Assembly (NCBI RefSeq): GCF_000517085.1 | Contig: NZ_KI912107.1 | Location: 5,862,712 to 5,926,711, forward strand | Direction of reading: 5' to 3' | DNA from: Saccharicrinis fermentans DSM 9555 = JCM 21142 | Lineage (GTDB): Bacteria; Bacteroidota; Bacteroidia; Bacteroidales; Marinilabiliaceae | Length of the DNA stretch: 64,000 nt | Shown here: positions 44,719 to 52,958 of the stretch, in pieces | Layout of the letters: each line of letters starts with the position of its first letter | How positions within the stretch are numbered: the stretch's first letter is position 1 | The notes under the pieces: model-generated | The model's input: only the letters and a program-made list of their open reading frames with translations | Databases searched by the model: none | Told to the model about the DNA's origin: nothing | Position numbers and translations under genes: made by a program

Positions 44719-46302
44719 ATGACTAAAATATTAAAATATACAGGAGTCTTAGCTGGCTTTATTGCTATGCTAGTATTTAGTGCCTGTGACGATGATATTA
44801 GTCCGGTTGTGGAAGAGCTGGATTTTGACCGTGTTTTTACTCCGTTGGAATTGGAGGCGAAAATTAGTAATCAAACCACTGTTGCATTTGATTGGGGGTT
44901 TAATAAAGGAATAGATTCGTATGTGTTGGAAATAAGTGATGATAGTTTGATGTTTGCCAATATTATTCATTCGGTATCTCTTAGTCCTGAACAAACGCCC
45001 TATGTTTACGAGTTGCCAGCTGGTGATAGTCAGTATTCAGTGAGGATAAAAGGCGTCAGTGGTGAGGCGGATGACTCTAAATGGGCTACACTGGCTTTTA
45101 AATCACTGCCTGAAAACTTATTTGCTAATTATGATGTGGAGATGACAGGTATAGGTGCTATTACGCTTCACTGGAAGTCGGGAAAAGAAGTTTCCTCAGT
45201 CGTGTTTTCTTCGGCTTCGGGTGATGTGCCATATACCGTTACGGATGATGAGATAGCTGCGGGACTAAAGAGTTTTGTGGATCTGCCCAATGCTGTTTAT
45301 CGTATTAAATTGATGAATAATGATAAGGTTAGGGGAGCCATTGATTATGTTTTAGAAGGTGATGTTTTGTTAGATGAGGGTGCTGATATTCCATCTGCCA
45401 TTGCGGCAGCTTCTGCTGGTGATGTAATATTGCTACAAGCAGGTGTAAGTTATGGTTTTGTGGGAGATTATATGATAGATAAAAGTATAAAGATAAAAGG
45501 ATTAGATGGTAAAATGCCGGTGCTCTATACTACAGATGGCGATAGGATGTTTTATATTGGAGCAAGTATGTCTCCTGCTGATTCTATGGTTTTTGAAAAT
45601 TTGTATATGAGCGGATTCGTAAATCATGATGCTTCTCAAGGTCAAATTCGAGGCGTTTTTGATATGGAAGGTGAAGCATGTCATATCGGATCGGTGAAAT
45701 TTCAAGGGTGTAAGCTTTACGATATGGGACGCCAAATTATGCGCCTGAGGGGCGGTGCTGATCAAACTGTAGGTGCCTTTGTGTTGGATGATTGTATCAT
45801 TCATAATCTGGGTAAATCAAGTGGTAGCTATGGTGTCTTATGTGGAACGGGTACCAATACAAATGTTACGCATGTTCAAATAAGTAATTCTACCATAGAT
45901 AGTTTAGCCTGTCATTTTATTAGGTATGATAAACCAACAGCTTGCGAAAGTATTATTGTTGAAAATTGTACTTTTAATAAAGCTCCTTATAAATCAGGTA
46001 GATATTTTATGGATATCAGAGATGCCGTGATAAGCAATGGTGTGGAAATCAATAACTGTATTCTTGGTAATACTTCGTATGGTGATGAAGCTTCAATTTA
46101 CGGTGTCAGAAAGTCGGATGACATAGTATTATCTGTTAATGATTCTTATGTATGCACTGATTTTGTAAATTCATCTTACTCAATTGTTGATATGTGTAAT
46201 TCGTTAGGGATGAGTTCTATGGATTTGTGGAGTGATCCGGATAATGGTGATTTTAGTTTTGTGACGGATATTGTTGCAGCTGGTGATCCTCGTTGGAGAT
46301 AG
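44719..46302 (+). CDS. DUF4957/DUF5123-like beta-helix lipoprotein, probable pectin-binding surface protein
   Basis: I chose ATG 44719 (MTKILKYTGVLAGFIAMLVF, lipobox FSAC). A fibronectin type III-like pair (about 30-210) is followed by a right-handed beta-helix from about 225 (ADIPSAIAAASAGDVILLQA) to the end, with strand repeats such as VFENLYMSGFVNH, FVLDDCIIHNLG and SIIVENCTFNKAPYKSG. This layout and the position after susD match DUF5123 proteins of pectin PULs, thought to bind or process pectin at the surface. I see no clear lyase active-site pattern, so binding is the safer call. A hairpin follows its stop. Confidence 0.8.
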   Translation: MTKILKYTGVLAGFIAMLVFSACDDDISPVVEELDFDRVFTPLELEAKISNQTTVAFDWGFNKGIDSYVLEISDDSLMFANIIHSVSLSPEQTPYVYELPAGDSQYSVRIKGVSGEADDSKWATLAFKSLPENLFANYDVEMTGIGAITLHWKSGKEVSSVVFSSASGDVPYTVTDDEIAAGLKSFVDLPNAVYRIKLMNNDKVRGAIDYVLEGDVLLDEGADIPSAIAAASAGDVILLQAGVSYGFVGDYMIDKSIKIKGLDGKMPVLYTTDGDRMFYIGASMSPADSMVFENLYMSGFVNHDASQGQIRGVFDMEGEACHIGSVKFQGCKLYDMGRQIMRLRGGADQTVGAFVLDDCIIHNLGKSSGSYGVLCGTGTNTNVTHVQISNSTIDSLACHFIRYDKPTACESIIVENCTFNKAPYKSGRYFMDIRDAVISNGVEINNCILGNTSYGDEASIYGVRKSDDIVLSVNDSYVCTDFVNSSYSIVDMCNSLGMSSMDLWSDPDNGDFSFVTDIVAAGDPRWR

Positions 46303-46324
46303 GCATTTGTTTCAACCACAAATA

Positions 46325-46360
46325 GAGTATGGGTATGGTGTTAGTGCCATGCTCATACTT
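46325..46360 (+). terminator. Hairpin, possible terminator
   Basis: GAGTATGGGTATGG and CCATGCTCATACTT pair over 14 positions if G-U pairs are allowed, around an 8-nt loop, followed by GTTGTTGTTG rather than a clean T run. It lies between the DUF5123-like gene and PL9-CE8 and may end or process the transcript. Confidence 0.5.
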
Positions 46361-46405
46361 GTTGTTGTTGAAGTGATAACTCACTGGACAATTTAAAAAT
46401 TTAAC

Positions 46406-48727
46406 ATGCGAAAGTTTAGTATATTTATTTTCTTAATGGTGGTCTGTGTATACAGCTATGCCGCTGTTTATTATGTGTCTACCTCAGGTAGTGATGAGTA
46501 TTCTGGAGTTAGTGTTTCTTCTCCTTTGGCTTCAATACCAAAGGCTGTTTCAGTGGCACAAGCGGGAGATATCATTTTTATCAGAGGAGGGGTATATGCT
46601 TATTCTGCTAAAATCAGTATATCTCGAAATGGTACTTCAGAAAATCCCATTAGATTAGAGAATTATCAAAATGAAAAAGTAGTCATAGATTTTTCTCCCA
46701 TGTCCCTCAATAGCAGTAACCGTGGCTTTAGTTTAAGCGCAGATTATTGGAGAATAAAAGGATTGAAAATTATGAAGGCGGGAGATAATGGAATGCATAT
46801 ATCGGGACATTATAATGTGATTGAAAATTGTGTGTTTTTTGCCAATCGGGATACTGGTTTACAGTTGGGGAACGGGGCTTCCAATAACAAGATTGTCAAT
46901 TGCGATAGTTATGGGAATGCAGACCCCGAGGATTTTGGTGATGCTGATGGTTTTGCTTGTAAAATAGACGTGGGTGATTATAATTATTTTTATGGGTGCA
47001 GGGCTTGGTTAAATGTGGATGATGGTTGGGATGGATATATGAAGGATAATACCCAAGCTCATACTCAGTTGGAAAATTGTTGGACTTGGATGAATGGTTA
47101 TTTTTTGGATGGTAGTGACGGAGGTGAAAGTGCCAATGGGAATGGATTTAAAGTGGGAGGTAGCTCAAATAAAGACTTAGAACATCATTTTACCTTAGTT
47201 AACTGTGTTGCCTTTGACAATAAATCAAAAGGTTTTGACCAAAATAACAATACGGGTAATATGAAGTTTTATAATTGTACTGCCTTTAGAAATAAGGTAA
47301 GTAATTATTCTATACCCAGGGCTTTGAACAACGGAAATGTGGCAGAGGTGAAGAACTGTATAGCTATTGACGACAATGTAAAAGTGGGAAATTTTGTTGA
47401 GCAGCAAAATAATAGTTGGAATGGAGTGTCATTTGATCAGAATGATTTTTTAAGTGTGGATACTACTGGTGTTTCCGGACCAAGAGAGGCTGATGGTAGT
47501 CTTCCTGAATTGGATCTGTTTAAGCTTGCTGAAGGAAGCTCTTTGATTGATGCTGGTTTGGATCTGGGATATGAGTACGATGACTTGGCTCCTGATATGG
47601 GTGCCTTTGAATCTAACTTTAATGGCCTTGGTATTTTGCCTCTAAAAAATAATATGTGGGTATTTTCTTATTCAGCAAAACGATGTTTTGTGCTGACTAT
47701 TTTTATTCTGAATAGTATTGGTTTTAATTGTTTTGGAAGGAGTATTGATTTTGTGGTTGCTAAGGATGGGACAGGCGATTTTCTTACGGTCCAGGAAGCA
47801 ATAAATGCTGTTCCTGATTTTAGAAAAATAACTACGACCATTTGGGTGAAAAATGGTGTTTATAAGGAGAAATTGGTATTGCCGGCTTCAAAAACCAGGC
47901 TTACGCTCCTGGGAGAAAGTGCCAGAACTACCATCATTACTTTTGATGATTTTGCGGCTAAGAAAAATCGTTTTGGGGAAGAGATGGGAACAACAGGATC
48001 GTCTGGCTTTTTTGTCTTTGGTGACGAATTTACTGCACGAAACATAACATTTGAAAATTCGTCGGGTCCAGTGGGACAGGCGGTTGCTGTGCGTGTGGAT
48101 GGAGATAAAGCATGTTTTTATAATTGTCGTTTTCTGGGATTTCAGGATACGCTCTATCCGCATAGAAAAGAGAGTAGGCAGTATTATGAGAATTGTTATA
48201 TCGAAGGTACTGTGGATTTTATATTTGGATGGGCAACGGCTGTATTTTACAAATGTGAGATATTTTGCAAGGACAAAGGTTATGTTACAGCGGCAGCTAC
48301 TCCGGAAGGGAAACCATATGGCTTTGTTTTTTTGAATTGTAAAGTAACAGGTAATGCACCCGATAAATCTGTGTACCTGGGCCGGCCATGGCGGCCTTAT
48401 GCCAAAACCGTTTTTATTGAATGTGAGCTGGGAGATGTGATAAGAGATGAAGGATGGCATAACTGGAATAAGTCGGAGGCCGAAAAAAATGCTTTTTATG
48501 CTGAATATAATAACTCAGGAAGGGGAGCTGTACCTCAAAAGCGCATGAGCTGGTCGAAGCAGCTTTCTAAAAAACAGCGCGAGGAATATACGTTGATAAA
48601 TATTTTTAATGGTTGGACACCGGCTTGTGAACATGACTTATTAGATGATGAAACGTGCCATGAGAATGGATTCATACATAGGGGGGTGATTAAGCTAGGC
48701 GTGTTCCATATGCCCATTGAAAGATAA
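46406..48727 (+). CDS. PL9 pectate lyase fused to CE8 pectin methylesterase
   Basis: One 773-residue frame with two enzymes. Signal peptide 1-19. Residues about 20-400 are a PL9-type right-handed beta-helix (YYVSTSGSDEYSGVSVSSPL, GLKIMKAGDNGMHISGHYN, GDADGFACKI, GYMKDNTQ). Residues about 450-750 are a CE8 methylesterase with catalytic Asp581 (GFQDTLYPH), Asp604 (GTVDFIFG) and Arg660 (LGRPWRPY). Between them, from Met417, lies a second signal-peptide-like hydrophobic stretch (CFVLTIFILNSIGF), as if two exported proteins had been fused by loss of a stop. The last 26 or so residues are encoded by leader element copy D. Together the parts would demethylate pectin and then cut it. Whether one chain or a restart at 47654 is made is open. 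Confidence 0.9.
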   Translation: MRKFSIFIFLMVVCVYSYAAVYYVSTSGSDEYSGVSVSSPLASIPKAVSVAQAGDIIFIRGGVYAYSAKISISRNGTSENPIRLENYQNEKVVIDFSPMSLNSSNRGFSLSADYWRIKGLKIMKAGDNGMHISGHYNVIENCVFFANRDTGLQLGNGASNNKIVNCDSYGNADPEDFGDADGFACKIDVGDYNYFYGCRAWLNVDDGWDGYMKDNTQAHTQLENCWTWMNGYFLDGSDGGESANGNGFKVGGSSNKDLEHHFTLVNCVAFDNKSKGFDQNNNTGNMKFYNCTAFRNKVSNYSIPRALNNGNVAEVKNCIAIDDNVKVGNFVEQQNNSWNGVSFDQNDFLSVDTTGVSGPREADGSLPELDLFKLAEGSSLIDAGLDLGYEYDDLAPDMGAFESNFNGLGILPLKNNMWVFSYSAKRCFVLTIFILNSIGFNCFGRSIDFVVAKDGTGDFLTVQEAINAVPDFRKITTTIWVKNGVYKEKLVLPASKTRLTLLGESARTTIITFDDFAAKKNRFGEEMGTTGSSGFFVFGDEFTARNITFENSSGPVGQAVAVRVDGDKACFYNCRFLGFQDTLYPHRKESRQYYENCYIEGTVDFIFGWATAVFYKCEIFCKDKGYVTAAATPEGKPYGFVFLNCKVTGNAPDKSVYLGRPWRPYAKTVFIECELGDVIRDEGWHNWNKSEAEKNAFYAEYNNSGRGAVPQKRMSWSKQLSKKQREEYTLINIFNGWTPACEHDLLDDETCHENGFIHRGVIKLGVFHMPIER
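48646..48712 (+). repeat. Dispersed stem-loop leader element, copy D (within coding sequence)
   Basis: ATGAAACGTGCC and GGCGTGTTCCATATG form the arms. Compared with copies A and B, both arms change A to T at matching positions, turning tandem G.A into tandem G.U. The sequence ATGAGAAT after the left arm and CATTGAAAG after the right arm match copies A and B. It lies inside the end of PL9-CE8 and stops 34 nt before the GH28 ATG. Confidence 0.7.
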
Positions 48728-48746
48728 AGATTAATACAATATAATT

Positions 48747-50453
48747 ATGACAGGGATAGTAAAGAAGGTAAGTGGATTGGTATACCTGATTTTAATAACG
48801 ATGGTTGCATGCAATAATCCCCATTCAAAACAGGAAGCCAATAAATGGATTTATGATGGTGTTGAATTCCAAATGCCAGAGGTGATTGAACCTGTGTTTG
48901 GAGATTATCAGGTTTCAATAGTTGACTTTAATGCCGTAGCTGGTGGTCAGGTATTGAACACAAAAGCCATAGAGGAGGCGATCAATGATGTGGTCCTTCA
49001 TGGCGGAGGAACAGTTATTGTACCCAGGGGTATTTGGTTAACAGGACCGATAGTGCTAAAAAGCAATGTGAATCTTCATGTTCAGGCAGGAGCGCTGGTT
49101 GTCTTTAGTCCGGATAAGGATTTATATCCTTTGGTTCAAACAAATTTTGAAGGTTTAAATACCGTTCGTTGTCATTCTCCAATTTATGGGAAAGACCTGG
49201 AAAATATCGCAATTACAGGCAAAGGTGTCATTGACGGTTCGGGTGATGCGTGGAGGATGGTTAAGAAATCAAAGGTAACCATCTCTCAATGGAAAAACCT
49301 GATTGCGTCTGGAGGTATCGTTGATGATAAAGGAACTACATGGTATCCTTCTGAGAATTTTAAATTGGGAGCCGAGATCAGCGATATGAATGTGCCGCGT
49401 CGTTTTAAAGAGTTGAAAGAGTTTGAGGCAATTAGAGATTTTCTTCGCCCGGTGATGGTGAGTCTGGTAAATTGTGACAAAGTGCTGTTAGATGGGCCTG
49501 TATTTCAAAATTCACCGGCCTGGAATATCCACCCTTTGATGTGTAAAAATCTGACCGTAAGAAATATTGATGTTCGCAACCCATGGTACTCTCAAAATGG
49601 AGATGGCATCGACATCGAATCCTGTAAAAATACAGTTTTGTATAATTCAACTTTCGATGTGGGCGACGATGCTATTTGTATTAAATCGGGTAAGGATAAA
49701 GATGGTAGAGAGCGTGGAATTTCCAATGAAAATTTAATCGTCAAGAACTGTATTGTTTATCACGGACATGGCGGAGTCACAGTAGGTAGCGAGATGTCGG
49801 GCGGGGTTAAAAATCTCCATGTGTCTAAATGTACTTTTATTGGTACAGATGTGGGCTTGCGTTTTAAGAGTACACGAGGAAGAGGCGGAATTGTGGAAGG
49901 AATCTATATCTCAGATGTTGATATGATTCATATCCCTACCAATGCCATCTCATTTAATATGTATTATGGAGGCTTGTCGGTATCTGAGAGCTTAGCCAAG
50001 AAGGAAGATGAGGAAGAAGATGAGGAAGTGCCTGAAGTAACAGAGGAAACGCCTCAGTTTAGAGATATTCATATTAAAAATGTGACATGTAAAGGTGCCC
50101 AAACGGCAATTTATTTACAAGGTCTTCCTGAGATGAACCTGGAAAATGTAACATTGAAAAACCTTAATATGGAGGCGAAAAACGGCTTGCTTTGCATGGA
50201 TGTTAAAGGTGTTCAAATGGATGGTATCTTATTGAAAACAGAAGTGCTGCCGGCAGTAAGTTTTATTAATGTTAAGGACCTTGTTGTTCAACGATTGAGT
50301 GTTACAGGGGCAGAAGAGGGTATCTTTGAAATAAGTGGAGATAAAACATATGCTGTCTCCATTGAACTTGATCCAAATCTTGTATTATCGGATGTGGTGA
50401 AAATAGGAGATTCTGTACGTGAGGGTGCTGTGAAAGCGGTGGTGAATGATTGA
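48747..50453 (+). CDS. GH28 polygalacturonase lipoprotein
   Basis: Hydrolyses alpha-1,4-galacturonan or a related pectic chain. Lipoprotein signal with MVAC (Cys22). The right-handed beta-helix begins FNAVAGGQVLNTKAIEEAIN. Catalytic aspartates are Asp286 (SQNGDGIDIES) and Asp307/Asp308 (DVGDDAICIKSG); the His motif is GHGGVTVGSEMSGG and the Arg/Lys motif RFKSTRGRGG. An acidic stretch KKEDEEEDEEVPEVTEE interrupts the helix near residues 415-431 and is unusual. Length 568. Element copy D lies directly upstream. CE12 follows after 61 nt. Confidence 0.94.
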   Translation: MTGIVKKVSGLVYLILITMVACNNPHSKQEANKWIYDGVEFQMPEVIEPVFGDYQVSIVDFNAVAGGQVLNTKAIEEAINDVVLHGGGTVIVPRGIWLTGPIVLKSNVNLHVQAGALVVFSPDKDLYPLVQTNFEGLNTVRCHSPIYGKDLENIAITGKGVIDGSGDAWRMVKKSKVTISQWKNLIASGGIVDDKGTTWYPSENFKLGAEISDMNVPRRFKELKEFEAIRDFLRPVMVSLVNCDKVLLDGPVFQNSPAWNIHPLMCKNLTVRNIDVRNPWYSQNGDGIDIESCKNTVLYNSTFDVGDDAICIKSGKDKDGRERGISNENLIVKNCIVYHGHGGVTVGSEMSGGVKNLHVSKCTFIGTDVGLRFKSTRGRGGIVEGIYISDVDMIHIPTNAISFNMYYGGLSVSESLAKKEDEEEDEEVPEVTEETPQFRDIHIKNVTCKGAQTAIYLQGLPEMNLENVTLKNLNMEAKNGLLCMDVKGVQMDGILLKTEVLPAVSFINVKDLVVQRLSVTGAEEGIFEISGDKTYAVSIELDPNLVLSDVVKIGDSVREGAVKAVVND

Positions 50454-50514
50454 TATTTGCTCTGCTGAGTGATGTTGCGCTAATTTTTAAAAGCTGAAAA
50501 TTAAATTTAATCAT

Positions 50515-51255
50515 ATGAAGGAAATATTTGCGTATGGGTTGATGGCTGTTATTTTGCTGTCGTGTAATCAGAAAGATACTTTATGCATATACATGGTTGG
50601 AGATTCAACCATGTCGGTTAAAAAACCAGAAGTGGCGCCTGAAACAGGATGGGGAATGGTTTTGTCGGCATTTTTCGATGATGCGGTGATCATTAAAAAT
50701 CATGCTAAAAATGGTAGAAGTACTAAAAGTTTTATCGTTGAAGGTAGGTGGATAAATGTGTTGGATAGTTTGACGCAAGGCGATTTTGTGTTGATTCAGT
50801 TCGGACATAATGACCAGAAGCATAATTCTCCAGAACGATATACTAAACCTTATGGTGATTATTATAGGAACCTTAAAAAGTTTGTTGTTGAAAGTCGACA
50901 GAAGGGAGCGACTCCTATTTTATTGACCTCAATAGTACGCCGTAAATTTTCAGAAGATGGTCAATTGATAGATACGCATGGAGATTATCCAAAGGCCATG
51001 AGGAAAGTGGCTGAGAATTTGAATGTAGGGTTGGTTGACCTTCAAAAATTGACACATCACTTGGTGGACTCGTTGGGAAGTGAAAAATCCAAAGTGCTGT
51101 ATGTATGGACAAAAAACAGTGATTTATTTCCGGAGGGGAGACAGGATGATACCCACTTAAGTGTACAGGGAGCTGAAAAAGTAGCTGCGCTAGCGGTTCA
51201 GGAATTGAGGAAGTTAATTGGTGATTTGAAGCAACATATTGTTAATCACCCCTAA
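50515..51255 (+). CDS. CE12 rhamnogalacturonan acetylesterase lipoprotein
   Basis: Removes acetyl groups from rhamnogalacturonan or related pectin. Lipobox LLSC (Cys17). SGNH hydrolase with nucleophile Ser31 in MVGDSTMS, Gly block NHAKNGRSTKSF, Asn block IQFGHNDQK and the C-terminal Asp-x-x-His in DDTHLSVQGAE. The length of 246 is standard. It lies in the run of pectin genes after GH28, consistent with clearing acetyl groups before lyases and hydrolases act. A short frame of uncertain meaning starts 10 nt after its stop. Confidence 0.92.
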   Translation: MKEIFAYGLMAVILLSCNQKDTLCIYMVGDSTMSVKKPEVAPETGWGMVLSAFFDDAVIIKNHAKNGRSTKSFIVEGRWINVLDSLTQGDFVLIQFGHNDQKHNSPERYTKPYGDYYRNLKKFVVESRQKGATPILLTSIVRRKFSEDGQLIDTHGDYPKAMRKVAENLNVGLVDLQKLTHHLVDSLGSEKSKVLYVWTKNSDLFPEGRQDDTHLSVQGAEKVAALAVQELRKLIGDLKQHIVNHP

Positions 51256-51265
51256 TAGTATTTTA

Positions 51266-51541
51266 ATGAGGAGAGCAGACAAATATCTGTTTGTGGCATG
51301 TTTTATTATTGTGTGTTCAATAACTGTTGCGTATCGATTGTGTTTTGAAGCGTCTTACCCCGCGCCTGTAAATGATGTTGGAGAAAATACGCCGCCAACG
51401 CTCTTTGTTAATAGTTCTTTGGCTCGTTTTCATGCAGGAAGGGATGCTTTTGTGGACAGCTTAAATAAAAATGATATTTATAATGAGACTTATTTGTTGT
51501 GTATTAACTCTTTTATTCTTATCACAAACGTTATGGGCTGA
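51266..51541 (+). CDS. Uncertain short membrane-anchored protein or gene remnant
   Basis: ATG 51266 opens 91 codons: one hydrophobic segment (KYLFVACFIIVCSITVAY) followed by a short region (FVNSSLARFHAGRDAFVDSL). Its last 20 codons overlap the start of the next gene in a different frame and look like antisense-to-frame noise (ending LITNVMG). I recognize no family. The N-terminal 65 residues look protein-like, so it may be the start of a gene whose remainder was lost when the CE8 gene was placed here. Low confidence as a functional gene. Confidence 0.35.
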   Translation: MRRADKYLFVACFIIVCSITVAYRLCFEASYPAPVNDVGENTPPTLFVNSSLARFHAGRDAFVDSLNKNDIYNETYLLCINSFILITNVMG

Positions 51542-52769
51542 TATTTATGCTGATATGGTGGTGGCAAAGGATGGGTCGGGCGATTATATTTCCATCAGTG
51601 AAGCTGTTGAAGATTTACCTTATTATAATTACCAACGTATTGTTGTGTTGGTTAAAAATGGAGTTTATAATGAAAAAATAAGATTGGAATGTGACTATAT
51701 AACTATTCGGGGAGAAAGCAGGGATAGTACAATTATTCAGTATGCCCAATTGCGGGAAGACTGGCAACAAAAGAAAGATCATATTGGTCCGGCAGTCATT
51801 AATATTCATGCAGATGATATTATTTTGGATAACCTGACCATTCGGAATACCCAACCGAAAATAGGCCCTCATGCCTTTGCTATTCTGGGTAAAGGAACAA
51901 GAACTATCATTGTAAATTGTAATGTTACCAGTAATGGGGGAGATACAGTTTCTTTGTGGAATCATAAAACGGGAATGTATTATCATCACAATTGTTATTT
52001 CGAGGGTGCGGTTGACTTTGTTTGTCCCAGAGGTTGGTGTTATATTTCTAATTCTATTTTTAATGAATTGAAAAATACGGCCGCCATTTGGCATGCTGCC
52101 CCCGGTAACCAAAAACAAAAAATGGTATTAAAAGCTTGTCGCTTTTTAGGCCTTGATAGTTTTTACTTGGCTCGTCATCACTACGATGCCCAATTTTATT
52201 TTATTGGTTGTGAATTTTCATCTTTTCTAAGGGACAAAAATATCGAAAGGGTTCGCTATCCCAATCGACCCGAAAAGAATAGGCCTTACCTTTATGGAGA
52301 TAGGTATTATTTTTATCATTGTAAGCGCGAAGGAGGTAATTACTCGTGGTTTGCTGATAATTTAAACGTGGCTTCCTTGGGTCCTGATACCATAGACCCG
52401 GAGTGGACCTTCGATGGACAATGGAATCCCATTGATACAGCTAATTTATACTTGGATAAAGTGGAATATGAGGGAGATTGTATGTATTTGTGGTTTGATG
52501 AAATAGTTATGCCTGTGGGTGATTTAAAAGTGGTGTCAGCATTTGGGAAGCTCTATTCGTATGCATCCGGAGCTGGTAGCGAAAGGTTGAAGTTGATGAG
52601 AGATAGCGAAGAAGTATTGGGTGATATGCAAGGTAAAGTATATGTATGTAGTGGGAATGTGCAAAGTGTGAAGGCTACTGTTAAAGCTAAATATTTGTTT
52701 AGCAGTGACGATACTGGCGTGCTGCAGGTGACTATTGAAAGAGACAATGAGCTTACTGATAGAAGATGA
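51483..52769 (+). CDS. Divergent CE8 pectinesterase-like protein, secreted
   Basis: I chose ATG 51483, which gives a signal peptide (MRLICCVLTLLFLSQTLWA). The beta-helix starts like CE8 (DMVVAKDGSGDYISISEAVE, VLVKNGVYNEKIRL, IRGESRDSTII). At the active site, the usual QDTLY is replaced by NGGDTVSLW, keeping the Asp; GTVDFIFG becomes GAVDFVCPRG, keeping the second Asp; the LGRPW block is not recognizable (nearest is YLARHH). From about residue 325 a C-terminal beta domain (WNPIDTANLYLDKVEYEGD) is added. It may be a methylesterase with altered specificity or an inactive relative. It is the last gene of the pectin run. Confidence 0.8.
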   Translation: MRLICCVLTLLFLSQTLWADIYADMVVAKDGSGDYISISEAVEDLPYYNYQRIVVLVKNGVYNEKIRLECDYITIRGESRDSTIIQYAQLREDWQQKKDHIGPAVINIHADDIILDNLTIRNTQPKIGPHAFAILGKGTRTIIVNCNVTSNGGDTVSLWNHKTGMYYHHNCYFEGAVDFVCPRGWCYISNSIFNELKNTAAIWHAAPGNQKQKMVLKACRFLGLDSFYLARHHYDAQFYFIGCEFSSFLRDKNIERVRYPNRPEKNRPYLYGDRYYFYHCKREGGNYSWFADNLNVASLGPDTIDPEWTFDGQWNPIDTANLYLDKVEYEGDCMYLWFDEIVMPVGDLKVVSAFGKLYSYASGAGSERLKLMRDSEEVLGDMQGKVYVCSGNVQSVKATVKAKYLFSSDDTGVLQVTIERDNELTDRR

Positions 52770-52958
52770 CTTTTTTATATAAATTATTTGCTTGCACCAT
52801 AAAAGATGACAAATAAATCATAATTTTGTGGGTTGTGTGGATTTACTGTCCTGCGATTTGAGAATAACAAACGGTGTGCAGGAAAAATATAAGCGGGGAT
52901 AAACCTTGTTTGTGTGGAAGTGGAACGTAGTTTATAAAGTACAGAAGTTAATGCAAGT

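Noticed and set aside
47888..48460. 190-codon - strand frame
   Set aside because: Lies opposite the CE8 domain whose catalytic residues are conserved.
51615..52118. 167-codon - strand frame
   Set aside because: Lies opposite the CE8-like beta-helix; no motif.
52770..52958. Promoter of recD2 (TAATTTTG at 52821-52828)
   Set aside because: The -7-like box fits the consensus, but no TTG block lies at the usual distance, and such AT-rich matches are common.
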